The position numbers and the translations under genes are program-made. The notes below the pieces were generated by a model. That model saw nothing but the letters and a program-made list of their open reading frames with translations, ran no database searches and was not told the DNA's origin. A DNA stretch of 9,732 nt from NCBI GenBank assembly GCA_014382645.1, contig JACNJI010000223.1:1-9732 (forward strand), in the 5' to 3' direction. The DNA comes from Verrucomicrobiota bacterium (GTDB lineage: Bacteria > Verrucomicrobiota > Verrucomicrobiia > Opitutales > Seribacteraceae). Numbering within the stretch: the stretch's first letter is position 1; each line of letters starts with the position of its first letter. Of the stretch, positions 1 to 8,400 are shown piece after piece.

Positions 1-96
1 GTCGGCAAGGAAAAAGACGATGTTCGGCTTGTCCCCGGAGAACAGGATTTGCCCAAAAAGAAGGAGCAAGAAAAAAGAGAGGCTGCTTTGTTTCAT
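1..96 (-). CDS. Sulfatase, N-terminal fragment (cut by left edge)
   Basis: Only the first 32 codons are in the window; the reading frame is open at base 1. The product starts MKQSS, followed by a hydrophobic stretch (about residues 6-20) typical of a signal peptide. Next comes KPNIVFFLAD at residues 23-32, the hallmark first beta strand of the sulfatase family (alkaline-phosphatase fold), whose aspartates bind the active-site calcium. Family members hydrolyse sulfate esters and, when exported in PVC bacteria, usually act on sulfated polysaccharides. The substrate cannot be told, because the C/S-x-P-x-R maturation motif lies outside the window. An in-frame ATG at 108 (MTLPMKQ) is an alternative start; neither start has a clear Shine-Dalgarno site. 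The gene follows the 139..633 gene by 30-42 bases on the same strand, so the two may be co-transcribed. The family call is strong; exact specificity is unknown. Confidence 0.85.
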   Translation of the reverse strand, partial: MKQSSLSFFLLLLFGQILFSGDKPNIVFFLAD

Positions 97-138
97 GGGA
101 AGTGTCATTATGTTAGACAGAATATACAGTCGGTGAAC

Positions 139-633
139 TTATTTCTCAAGCGGTTGTACGCCGCTGACGTAGACGACGTTGTATCCGCCATCCTGCGACC
201 CCTTCGACCAGCCTTCGTAGGCATTTTTTGCGAGGTAAAAAAGGAAAATTTGCCCTTTCTTGGGTTGAGGTTCGTAGGATTGTCCACCCGGGGGCGGAAG
301 TCCCAAGCCCTTCCATTCCCGGCTCCAGTAGCGGATGTAGATCAGGCTTTCGGCAATCTTGCCTTTCTCGACTTTCTCGATCTTTACCTCCGCCACTTTC
401 CTGTCGTACTCATAACCGCTTAATACTGAAATGCCTTCCCGCTCCATGTAGGAGTAAATAGCCTGGACCTTGACCACCACGACGTGATTGGCGATTTTCT
501 CCAGTTGATCTTTAGAGGAAGGGACCTTTGTCCCCCAGGCCGAAGGGCAGGCCAGCAAGAAAAGCAAAATCAAACCGGAAAAATGCGGGATAACTTTTCT
601 TTTTGTCATGCTGAAATTGGATCGTTTTTTCAT
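139..633 (-). CDS. Small exported protein of unknown function
   Basis: This is a 164-residue protein starting at ATG 633, or more probably 156 residues from ATG 609. From the second start the leader is a clean signal peptide: MTKRK, a hydrophobic run (about IPHFSGLILLFLLA), then CPSAWG. The LLAC stretch is a loose lipobox, so a lipoprotein is possible; otherwise cleavage after AWG is likely. The mature part is about 130 residues. It alternates beta-like segments (VVVVKVQAIYSY, KVAEVKIEKVEKGK, SLIYIRYWSREW, GQIFLFYLAKN) and ends with a glycine-rich turn and VVYVSGVQPLEK. The pattern of an exposed strand, a 'KVxKG' turn and a later 'KKGQxFLFYL' strand resembles small exported OB-fold-like proteins seen in PVC genomes, but this is resemblance only. 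No catalytic motif is visible. It lies just upstream of the sulfatase on the same strand and is divergent from the 809..3820 gene. No Shine-Dalgarno site is visible at either start. Confidence 0.75.
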   Translation of the reverse strand: MKKRSNFSMTKRKVIPHFSGLILLFLLACPSAWGTKVPSSKDQLEKIANHVVVVKVQAIYSYMEREGISVLSGYEYDRKVAEVKIEKVEKGKIAESLIYIRYWSREWKGLGLPPPGGQSYEPQPKKGQIFLFYLAKNAYEGWSKGSQDGGYNVVYVSGVQPLEK

Positions 634-714
634 ACAGGAGGCAATTGCATAGAGGCTTTCAGAATCCCAGAGGTAGCAATGGCTCCATGACTTTTCTCAC
701 TTGACAAGAAGAAT

Positions 715-760
715 AGACTTCATTTTCGGATGAGTCTGGAAGTAAGCTGTCAGACTAATC
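715..760 (+). promoter_or_regulatory. Overlapping inverted repeats before the FG-GAP gene
   Basis: Two hairpins share one arm. The first pairs AGACT (715-719) plus CAT (721-723) with ATG (730-732) plus AGTCT (733-737), with one bulged T and a six-base loop. The second pairs GAT-G-AGTCTG (729-738) with CAGACT-A-ATC (751-760): nine base pairs, one G/A mismatch and a 12-base loop. They cannot form together because 730-737 is used by both. The second ends three bases before the ATG at 764. The segment could be a protein-binding dyad in the divergent intergenic region, or an RNA switch that changes access to the start. The arms are seen directly; the function is inferred. Confidence 0.35.
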
Positions 761-763
761 ATT

Positions 764-808
764 ATGAATAAAAATTACCTCAGTATTTGTCTTTAGGGAA
801 TCGCTCTT
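764..808 (+). pseudogene. Signal-peptide start of the FG-GAP gene, interrupted by TAG
   Basis: An ATG at 764 is in the same frame as the long gene that follows. It encodes MNKNYLSICL, then a TAG stop at 794-796, then GIALLLYLLPSVVAVG, which runs straight into the mature protein. Reading through the TAG gives a textbook signal peptide: lysine in the n-region, about 17 hydrophobic residues, and a VVA/AVG cleavage region. Without this segment the protein from the TTG at 809 begins MLYLLPSVVAVGEE, with no positive n-region and only a short hydrophobic stretch. Possible explanations are a nonsense mutation, a sequencing error, suppression of TAG, or re-initiation downstream. Confidence 0.6.
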
Positions 809-3800
809 TTGCTTTATCTTCTCCCAAGCGTTGTCGCCGTGGGCGAGGAGCAAAAGGATTTCAACTTCTCCGACGTTGGCAAGCAGAAGGGTTTTCTGCC
901 CGAGGGGTCGAATATTCAAGGACATGGAGCAGCATGGGGTGACGTCAACGGAGATGGTTGGCCGGATCTTTACGTCGCCACCTTTCACTACAAGGAAACG
1001 AAACCAAACCTGCTGTTCTTGAATCGGGGAGGAAGATTCGAGCTGGATAAACAAACCGAAACAAGGCTATCCACCAGGGCAACCGGGGTACTGCTCGCAG
1101 ATTTCGATAACGACGGGGACAACGACCTCTACGTTGCCTCCATGCCTGCCCCGACGGGAAGCAAGTTAGCCGAGCGACAAGGTCATGCTTTTGCTGGTTG
1201 TTCCCTCTTTAGCAATGATGGAAAGGGCGCGTTTACAAACGTATCGAAAGGCAACGGAGCATGCCCGCCTGCCTTCGGGGGGCGTTCCGCCGCAATCTTG
1301 GATTTTGATGGAGACGGTCTGTTGGACCTGTTGGTCGGTGAAGATCCGATCCCGGGCTACAATGGATCGAAAACCACAAGCTCACGTTTGTTCAGGAATC
1401 TTGGCGGCTTGAAATTTGAAGACTTTTCGCGGGAAGCTGGAATCCCCGAAGGAATTCCCGGGCTTGGGGTTGCCGCCCAGGACGTCAACCTTGATTCGTG
1501 GCCTGACGTTCTCATCGTATCCACAAAGGGTTCCCACTTGTTCCTCAACGATGGGAAAGGAAAATTCAAAGAAGCCAAATGCAGCCCGAAAACCTTTCAT
1601 TGGCCGGATGCGAAAGGCGACGACATGATCTGTGGAGCAACCATTGGGGACATTAACCATGATGGTTTGCCCGACATCCTGCTCGGCCAGCACTTTTCAC
1701 AACCCTGGGTCAAGCCCGTAGCGAACAGGCTTTACCTGAACCTGGGCATCAAGAACGGAGAACCAACCTTTGAGGATCAAACGGAACAGGTTGGCCTGTT
1801 GGCTCTGCCGATGAAATCCCCTCACTTGGAGGTGCAGGATTTTGACAATGACGGAAGGATGGACGTCTATGCGTCACTAGTGAAGTTCGATTCGGATGGA
1901 AACCCCGCTCCCTTGATCTTCAAAAACATAGGGAACGACAAGAAGAGCAAACTCCCGAGTTTCAAGGCAAGCGCTCTGGAAGTAAATGATTTCCCAACGG
2001 CCGAGGACCAATCCATCAAAAGTGCCGGCAAGCTTTTCCAAAAGATGATCGCAGAGGGGAAGATCATTTATTCCGCCCCCGGACCAACCTGTGATTTCAA
2101 CAAGGATGGGAAAATGGATATGGTTATGCCTTGCTGGTGGAAAGAGCGTGATTCCCTTCTGTTGCAAAACGAAACCAAAGGCGGAAATTGGATTCAAGTT
2201 GAGATAAAGGGAACGGACGGGATCAATGCGATGGGTATCGGTTCACGAGTTACTATCTATGATGCCCGCCGTGCAGGAAATCCAAAGTCGCTGCTGAGCA
2301 TGAAGGAAACGGCTTCCGGTTTCGGATATGCGTCGGGCCAAGAAGCCGTCGTTCATTTTGGCTTGGGGGAGAAGGAGACTTGCGACGTCCAAATCACTTT
2401 GCCCCATGGCAAAGGGACAATCACCCGGGCAAACCTTTCGGCAAACCAGCGCATGGTGATCTCCACCAACGAGGAATTGCGCGATGAGAATTTGTCCAAC
2501 CGTCCATGGCCGCCCGAACTGCCCGGAGTCAAAGAACATTACGCTTCCGTCCAAACGGACAAGTTCCTGGAAATTCCCACGGAGGTGCGCAAAGCGATGA
2601 GCGAGGAAGGCTATGCGGAATTTGAAATGGCAAAGGTTGCTCCGCGCGTTGAGATCTCCTTTCACGACAGGCTCGGGCCTCAGCCGGCAGAAAGGCGCTT
2701 GTGGTCATCTTGGGGGGACATATGCGTTGCAAGGGATGGCTCCGTTTACAGCGCGATCGGGGATCATGGAGATGACGCAGGTGGAGACGGCCGTTGCCTT
2801 ATTTACAGGTGGGATCCAATGAAGAGCAAATTAACCCAGGTTGCGGATATGGGAAAGATCGTCCCTCCCAAGGCCGGACAGCCCGCATGGACCAAGGTTC
2901 ATGCCCGCATCGACGAGGGACGGGATGGCGGCATCTATTTTTCCTGCACCTTGAATGGCGGGCAGAAGGCAGGTGATCCAAAATACAAATGGAACGATCG
3001 GCTCCCCGGTGGCCAGCTCTATCGTTATGACCCAAAAACAAAGGAAACCAAGGTATTCTCAAACCTGCCGCCCAAGAGATGTACCGCTACCTCGCTCGTC
3101 GATCCCGACCGAAACCTTTGGTGGTGCAACCTGGAGGGAGGAGAGGGCGACGCCCTTTACGCCCTCGATCTTGAATCCGGTAAGGTCGTTCACCAGACCA
3201 AGGACGGTGTCGTCGAATTCAACCGGGCGATTGCATTGGGGAAAGATGGATCGATTTATTTCAACGGGAAGGAAGGCAAATTCCACCGAATGGATTTGGA
3301 AACGGGGAAAACCTCTTTTTGCGGCATCACGTTTCCAGGGGAATCTCCTGGAATTCGCTCGGCTACCCGGATGTCAACGAATGGATTTTTTTACGGAAGC
3401 ACCCACAAAACAAACCAACTTTATGCAATCTCTCCCCATCGCAAAAAAATCGACATGTTGGGACCCACTTGGGGGACGGGGCAGTACACGACCGTTATGC
3501 TACTTTCAGCAGACGAGCGGTTTCTTTACTATTTGCCCGGCTCCCACGGTCAGGCATGGAAATACGGCACGCCGGTTATGCAATTTGACCTGAAAAGAAA
3601 AAAGCGGAAGGTGCTCGCTTTCCTCGGGCCGGCAATGGAAGAACAAATTGGCTATGTTCCGGGCGGGACCTATGGAGCGAAATTGAGTAAAGACGGTTCT
3701 ACCTTGTATGTTAATTTCAATGGTCATCCCCGCGACGATATCAGACCCTCGAATCTCAGGCCAATTGGTTTCGGCCTGAATGCGTTTGCGGCCATTCATG

Positions 3801-3820
3801 TCCCCGAATCAGAACGCTGA
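809..3820 (+). CDS. FG-GAP/UnbV protein fused to a second beta-propeller
   Basis: This 1003-residue protein (numbered from the TTG at 809) is predicted to be exported. Seven FG-GAP/VCBS-type calcium-binding loops of the D-x-N/D-x-D-G-x-x-D kind start near residues 45, 98, 165, 225, 281, 344 and 429, as in DVNGDGWPD and DFDNDGDND; the fourth (DVNLDSWPD) is the weakest. They match a seven-bladed propeller of the integrin-alpha type. Residues about 458-553 fit the ASPIC/UnbV domain, with GIGSRVTIYD and VHFGLGEKE visible. From about 600 to the end a second repeat set appears, with blade-like strands DGSVYS, DGGIYF, DRNLWW, DGSIYF, NGFFYG, DERFLYY and DGSTLY near residues 643, 706, 767, 813, 858, 902 and 962, suggesting another seven-bladed, SMP-30/NHL-like propeller. 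No catalytic residue can be assigned; binding of a sugar or protein partner is an inference. The start is uncertain because of the TAG at 794. The 3' end overlaps the 3809..4006 ORF convergently by 12 bases. Confidence 0.9.
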   Translation: MLYLLPSVVAVGEEQKDFNFSDVGKQKGFLPEGSNIQGHGAAWGDVNGDGWPDLYVATFHYKETKPNLLFLNRGGRFELDKQTETRLSTRATGVLLADFDNDGDNDLYVASMPAPTGSKLAERQGHAFAGCSLFSNDGKGAFTNVSKGNGACPPAFGGRSAAILDFDGDGLLDLLVGEDPIPGYNGSKTTSSRLFRNLGGLKFEDFSREAGIPEGIPGLGVAAQDVNLDSWPDVLIVSTKGSHLFLNDGKGKFKEAKCSPKTFHWPDAKGDDMICGATIGDINHDGLPDILLGQHFSQPWVKPVANRLYLNLGIKNGEPTFEDQTEQVGLLALPMKSPHLEVQDFDNDGRMDVYASLVKFDSDGNPAPLIFKNIGNDKKSKLPSFKASALEVNDFPTAEDQSIKSAGKLFQKMIAEGKIIYSAPGPTCDFNKDGKMDMVMPCWWKERDSLLLQNETKGGNWIQVEIKGTDGINAMGIGSRVTIYDARRAGNPKSLLSMKETASGFGYASGQEAVVHFGLGEKETCDVQITLPHGKGTITRANLSANQRMVISTNEELRDENLSNRPWPPELPGVKEHYASVQTDKFLEIPTEVRKAMSEEGYAEFEMAKVAPRVEISFHDRLGPQPAERRLWSSWGDICVARDGSVYSAIGDHGDDAGGDGRCLIYRWDPMKSKLTQVADMGKIVPPKAGQPAWTKVHARIDEGRDGGIYFSCTLNGGQKAGDPKYKWNDRLPGGQLYRYDPKTKETKVFSNLPPKRCTATSLVDPDRNLWWCNLEGGEGDALYALDLESGKVVHQTKDGVVEFNRAIALGKDGSIYFNGKEGKFHRMDLETGKTSFCGITFPGESPGIRSATRMSTNGFFYGSTHKTNQLYAISPHRKKIDMLGPTWGTGQYTTVMLLSADERFLYYLPGSHGQAWKYGTPVMQFDLKRKKRKVLAFLGPAMEEQIGYVPGGTYGAKLSKDGSTLYVNFNGHPRDDIRPSNLRPIGFGLNAFAAIHVPESER

Positions 3821-4006
3821 CCATCCGCAAGTCAAACAGCTTTCGGATTGCCCTTTTAAGCTGGGAGCGAAGGGGTGCTCATTTGGGTGAGTTGCTGCTG
3901 ATCCGGCAGTCGAGCGGTCCTCTGTCTCATCGGCATTGCCGATAAGGAAAGAAAAGCAGAACACCATGAGCAAGAGAGCAAACCTTTTTTGATGGAAAGG
4001 TTTCAT
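3809..4006 (-). CDS. Short ORF with signal peptide; possible gene remnant
   Basis: This is a 65-residue ORF. Residues 1-24 form a convincing signal peptide: MKPFHQKR, then ALLLMVFCFSFLIG, then NA-DE as a likely cleavage site. The mature part would be only about 40 residues, is low in structure-forming residues, and ends with a CLTC motif. It lies 31 bases after the DUF1552 gene on the same strand, as expected for a last operon member, yet it stops inside the 3' end of the convergent FG-GAP gene (12-base overlap). No Shine-Dalgarno site is visible. It could be a genuine small secreted protein. More likely, in my reading, it is the 5' stub of a larger exported protein whose remainder was deleted. 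No continuation was recognised in the other minus-strand frames. Confidence that it is translated is modest. Confidence 0.4.
   Translation of the reverse strand: MKPFHQKRFALLLMVFCFSFLIGNADETEDRSTAGSAATHPNEHPFAPSLKGQSESCLTCGWSAF
3980..4003. repeat. Inverted repeat next to the short ORF's start codon
   Basis: AAACCTTT (3980-3987) and AAAGGTTT (3996-4003) are perfect eight-base arms around an eight-base loop, immediately after the ATG of the 3809..4006 ORF. No T-run follows on either strand, so it is not a standard terminator. A second perfect palindrome, ATCGGCA-T-TGCCGAT, lies at 3929-3943 inside the same ORF. The arms are clear, but with AT-rich sequence chance is a fair explanation. Confidence 0.25.
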
Positions 4007-4037
4007 GCCGGAATGGGAAGGAAGACGCGCCCAAGGC

Positions 4038-5435
4038 TTAGATCAAGAATCTGTCGATCGCGCCTGTCTGCTTGAGACGATTGCGTTGCATGGTCAGGTC
4101 CAGATCACCATAATGCTCAATCGGGCTGCCGTAAGCGTTGAGCAACGTCGTATACCAATTGCTCAACGTCTTGTGTCCTTCGGTACCGTGAAAAGGCAAG
4201 CGGACGTAGCGACCCGCAAGATCGAGCTTTGAGTTCTTGCCGGTCATGAGGACCATCGGCGCCTCCGTGTCCGGGCCGTGGTGGCCGGCTCCGGTTTCGG
4301 GCATGTAGATGATCGTCGTGTTATCGAACATCGTACCATTTCCCTCGGGGACGGATTTGAGTTGGGTCACCAGAGTTCTGACTTGCTTGATGTGGTGGGT
4401 CTTGATGGCATCCCTCATTAGGGCGGCGCCTGAAATTTGGCCGCCATGCCCGATCTGGTGGATACTTGTCTTCTGGGTGTTCTCCGGAAGGGAGGTGATG
4501 TCGGTGCCCAGGTCGTCAATGGTGTAGGTAACGACGTTGGTGATTCCTGAAGCCAGCGCTCCGATGATCACATCGGTGAATGCCGCCTGTTTCTGGGGTA
4601 GGGTTGCGTTTGCGCCGCCGTTTGCATGGATCGGGTCGATGTCGGGTAGGTGTTGTTTGATCTTTGCTCCCAGGGACTCGACTTTGGCGTTGCGGTCGCG
4701 GATGGATTGGAGCGAATCGACCTGATCGCTGATCTTGAGGCGTTCATCACCGTCCAACCCCTTGAGTTGGCGGCGTTCCTTGTCGTGCAAGTAGTCGAGG
4801 AGGGCGCGGTCGGATTCTGCCTCCGAAGTATTGGTGACCGATTTGAACAATTCTTGATGGGCCGTCATGGGGTCGGCGTAGCAGTAGTTGCGTTGTTTGG
4901 CCGCCGGAGCGGAATAGCCGGAAACAATACCTGTCCTGTGATCACGCCCGTGAGGCACCGCCAGAGACATCTCAACATGACCGAAAGGGGAGGGGAAAAG
5001 CTTGGCTAATTCGAAATCAATGGTCGCCCGCTTGATGTTGCTGAGAATGTCGCGTCCTGCTTTGTAGGCCCCCATGCAACCGGAGTAGGAGTAGTGCCCG
5101 CCTCCGCTGACCGACATCGAGATGCCGTGCAGGATGGTGATGTTCTCTTTATGTTCGTCGAGCCCTTTCAGCCAGTCGGGCAATTCGTGCTTCGACAAGT
5201 CAACCTCGAAGGATTCCTTCTCCTCGTGCTTTTTCAACTCTTCGGCGGAAAAGGAGGGGAGGCCGAATTGGGTGGGCAAATTTCCGTTGGACTTCCGGAT
5301 AAAGACGAACCGGTGCGGGAAGCGAACCGAATGCTTCGCTGAAGCGGCCCTTAGGTGGGTAAACGAGGGTGTGAGCGCGAGGCTGGCCGTTCCCAACGCA
5401 GTTCTCTTCAAAAGTTCTCTTCGGTTGATCAACAT
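4038..5435 (-). CDS. DUF1552 family exported protein
   Basis: This 465-residue protein has the usual length for the DUF1552 family (PF07586), which in PVC bacteria is encoded right after DUF1592/DUF1588-type cytochrome proteins, as here. The N-terminus NRRELLKRTALGTASLAL is a Tat-like leader (twin arginine at 5-6), so the protein is probably exported already folded. Family-like landmarks are ITILHGISM (99-107) followed by GGGHYSYSG (111-119), YTIDDLGTD (304-312), SIHQIGHGG (324-332), MPETGAGHHGPD (378-389) and a C-terminal NWYTTLLNAYG (426-436). The His- and Asp-rich patches suggest a metal-binding hydrolase fold akin to DUF1501 and alkaline phosphatase, but that is inference; no activity is established. 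The start lies three bases after the stop of the upstream gene and has a Shine-Dalgarno site, so expression is probably coupled. Confidence 0.88.
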   Translation of the reverse strand: MLINRRELLKRTALGTASLALTPSFTHLRAASAKHSVRFPHRFVFIRKSNGNLPTQFGLPSFSAEELKKHEEKESFEVDLSKHELPDWLKGLDEHKENITILHGISMSVSGGGHYSYSGCMGAYKAGRDILSNIKRATIDFELAKLFPSPFGHVEMSLAVPHGRDHRTGIVSGYSAPAAKQRNYCYADPMTAHQELFKSVTNTSEAESDRALLDYLHDKERRQLKGLDGDERLKISDQVDSLQSIRDRNAKVESLGAKIKQHLPDIDPIHANGGANATLPQKQAAFTDVIIGALASGITNVVTYTIDDLGTDITSLPENTQKTSIHQIGHGGQISGAALMRDAIKTHHIKQVRTLVTQLKSVPEGNGTMFDNTTIIYMPETGAGHHGPDTEAPMVLMTGKNSKLDLAGRYVRLPFHGTEGHKTLSNWYTTLLNAYGSPIEHYGDLDLTMQRNRLKQTGAIDRFLI

Positions 5436-5438
5436 GCT

Positions 5439-8400
5439 TTATTCCTTGGTGTTGCGTTTGCGGTAAATAAATGAATCTGAGGTTAACAGGGAAACGATCA
5501 CTTCGTCGAAGCTGCCTTCATTGTCCACATAGGCTCTGTTTGCGTCAATCAAGGTTTTGGAGTCGGAAAGCGTTTCGTTGCGTCCCAAAAAGTAGCGGAA
5601 GGCATGGCGGATAATGGACTGTCGTACCTTTTCCGATCTTGCCAGTCGGTCGATCAAGTCGAATGCATCTTTGACCTTGCCGTCCAATTTCGGGTCACCC
5701 GTTCCCTTGAGAACTCCACGAGGATCGACCGGCAACGTTTTGAAAACCGAAAGCGAGGCACCGAAGGCGTTTACCTCACCACGCTTGGCTTCTTGAATTA
5801 AGTTTTCCGGGTGTTCCAGGTTCTCCGCAGTTCGGTAGCGACCGAAGTCGTCGTAGGTCTCGAAGGGCAAGCCAAGGGGATCCATCTTTTCGTGGCAACG
5901 CCAGCAGTAGGATTCGCCCGTTCGGTCTTCCATCCTTTGGCGGAGGGTCTTGTGAGGGTCCGGCGGAATCACGGCATCCACGGTGATCGGTACGTCGGGG
6001 ATTGTTCCGGCCAACAACTTCTCACGGATCCATTTGCCACGATGTATTGGATCAGTCTCCAAGTTTTGAGCATGGGCAATCAACCAGGCGGGATGGGTCA
6101 AAATCCCTTTTCGGTTGGGGATGGTGGCTGGCTGGTTGGGTGGATAGTCCCATGTCTTCCAATTGAGATTCCAGTAGGTGGTCACTTGTTCGCCGCGCAT
6201 CTGTTGTCCGCTCCGGCCGAGAACCGGTCCGCCGTGCCAGAATCCCATGCCGTTCTTCATGTAAGGCAGGGCTCCGGTTTGACCTTCGCTGAAGTGCAGC
6301 TCAAGCCCATCCATCATTTTTTGGAGCTTCCTCAGGATTTTAGGGTGATCGCCTTGTTTCTCACGTTGAAACTCCCAGTGGGTTCTAAGAAAAGCCTCAT
6401 GCGGGGCGACGTCTTCCGGCTTCCACGCCTGCCAGTTTTTGTTCTTGAAGTAGTCGTAAATGCTTCTGAGCGCATCGGACGCGGCTTTCATCGACGCGTT
6501 GTCTCCGTTGTGAAAGACATAGAATTTTCCGGACGTCAGCAACGTCTCAAAGACTTGCTCGTCTTTTTGGAGGATGTGCTCGACCAGCATGTCCGCCTCT
6601 TCGATCAACCGGCTGACCGCTTGCTCGTGACGTCCTGCCCCAAAACGCGAATCGTCCTTGAAGACGTTCTGTGCCTTCGGGTAGCCAAAAAAATCCCGGA
6701 AGAAACGCAACTTGCGTATTGGCTGGTTCGTCACGCTGGGGTTGAGGTTGGCGGCCTGTACGTTCTCGTCGATGATGTTCCATTTGTCGCGGCGAGCCAG
6801 AAACCTGCGGATCTCCCTTTCGTAGTCCTTGCGCGAACCCAACCGTCCCTCCTCTGCGGCTTTTGCCATTGCTTCATCCGGGCTGTTATCGGTCAACGCA
6901 TAGGCGAGGGCACGGCTCGCATTGCGGGGCGACATCAACCGTCGGCCGTGTTCGTCCGCTTCGCCCTGGCCAAACTCGTTTCGATAGGCAAACTCAGTGC
7001 TCAGGACAAGGGACTCAATCAACTTCCCGATGGCCTTCTGCCTATCCAGCTTGGAGAGGTACAGCTTGAATTGCACTATGTTTTCAGCCAGTTTCGAATC
7101 GGTTGGCTTTCGCTCAAAGATTTGCTCGTGCAGTTCGATTACAAACTCGGCGACCAAGGTTTCTTGAAATCCCCCGGCGGATTGCCGATCTGCTTTGAAT
7201 GCCGCCTTCCATTCGGCCAGGCACTTGTCGATGATCTGGACGTGCCGGTCACCTTGCTTACGGTTCTTCTTGATTGTGCTGCTGATGGCCGCCATCTCAG
7301 CGTCATTGAGCGGGGTGTAATTCGGTGCAGAGAAGTTCTCCTTTTTTACGTGGGGGTAGAGTCTGTTCATGTCCCATGTGTCGTAGAACAACTTCATGGT
7401 CGTGATGCGGTTGCCGATGCGGTAGTCGGTGACGCCCTCCAGAAACCAGTCCCTTTCACATTGCTCGATGATGTGGTTGTATTCAGCAAGGTTGGCTTCG
7501 CTGTAAGGCGCCCAAACGGCATTGCCTTTGTTGTCCGATTCCGATTTGGCCGTAATTTCCTCGACCTTGTATTCCGTGCCTTTGTAGGTGACGATTCCCC
7601 TCAGGATGGCCTGAAGATCCTCCTGGTCAAACCGTCCTAGGAAATCGAGGTTTTCATGCCGCTTCTGAATGCCGTTGGCCTGATGTTTTGGAGGCCCTGG
7701 GTAGGCGATGTCTTGCCGGACGACCTTTGGCAACAGTTTCTCATGTTCTTCGCCATAGATGTTTTTGAGCAGACGCTCCATAAAGACATAGGTGCGGAGG
7801 AACTGTTCGCGGTTACGTAGAATCTCCCGATAATTCAGTTCGGTTTCCATCAGTGCGTACATTGCCGGGTAATGTGTCTTCATGATGGACTCGGAGGACA
7901 TGTGCCCGGCAACACGCTTTGCGTTTCCGATCATGGTGAGCAGGTGGCCAGTCGTCAAACGCTTGTGCGAACTGTATCGGACTCCTACTTTTTCCGGCAA
8001 CAAAAACGGGTTTGTAATGGTTCTGCGGAACTTGTTTCCATGCTCCGTTTTGGGGCTCCAGTGAACTCCGCTGTCTCCCTGAACCTTGTGGGTTGTTCCG
8101 TAGATTTTCCGGGTTGAGCGGTAGTTGAGCAGGCTATTGATTTTCTCATTGAATATAAACTCACTAATCAACCATCTGCGATCCGGTGTGTACCCAGCCA
8201 AGTCTGCGTACTCACCCGAAAATAAATCTTCGTGAGAAGTCACGTTACCGTACTCGAACCGCACGAGTTTCTCAGCAAGCGCCTTGGCCGCGTTGCCTGT
8301 AAGTTGACTATCCAACCACTGCAATAGAATCTTTTTCTCCGTTCCCTTCGGTTGCTTGGCTTTCTCAGGAGGCATTTCTCCGAGTTGGATGACTTCCAGC

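Noticed and set aside
49..423. 124-codon plus-strand open frame at the left end
   Set aside because: It is antisense to the sulfatase start and the small exported protein, has no signal peptide or motif, and its in-window start falls within the sulfatase leader.
701..730. TTGACA at 701-706 as a -35 box for the FG-GAP gene
   Set aside because: The hexamer is perfect, but at 17-18 bases spacing the -10 position reads TTTCGG or TTCGGA, which is a poor match; no convincing promoter can be called.
3837..3863. Inverted repeat CAGCTT / AAGCTG between convergent genes as a terminator
   Set aside because: The stem is only six base pairs with a 15-base loop and no T-run follows on either strand.
5811..7640. 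A 609-codon plus-strand open frame antisense to the large cytochrome gene
   Set aside because: It lies wholly inside the 1081-residue gene, shows no recognisable motif, and has the composition of a reverse-complement shadow. The minus-strand gene has clear domain motifs and heme sites.
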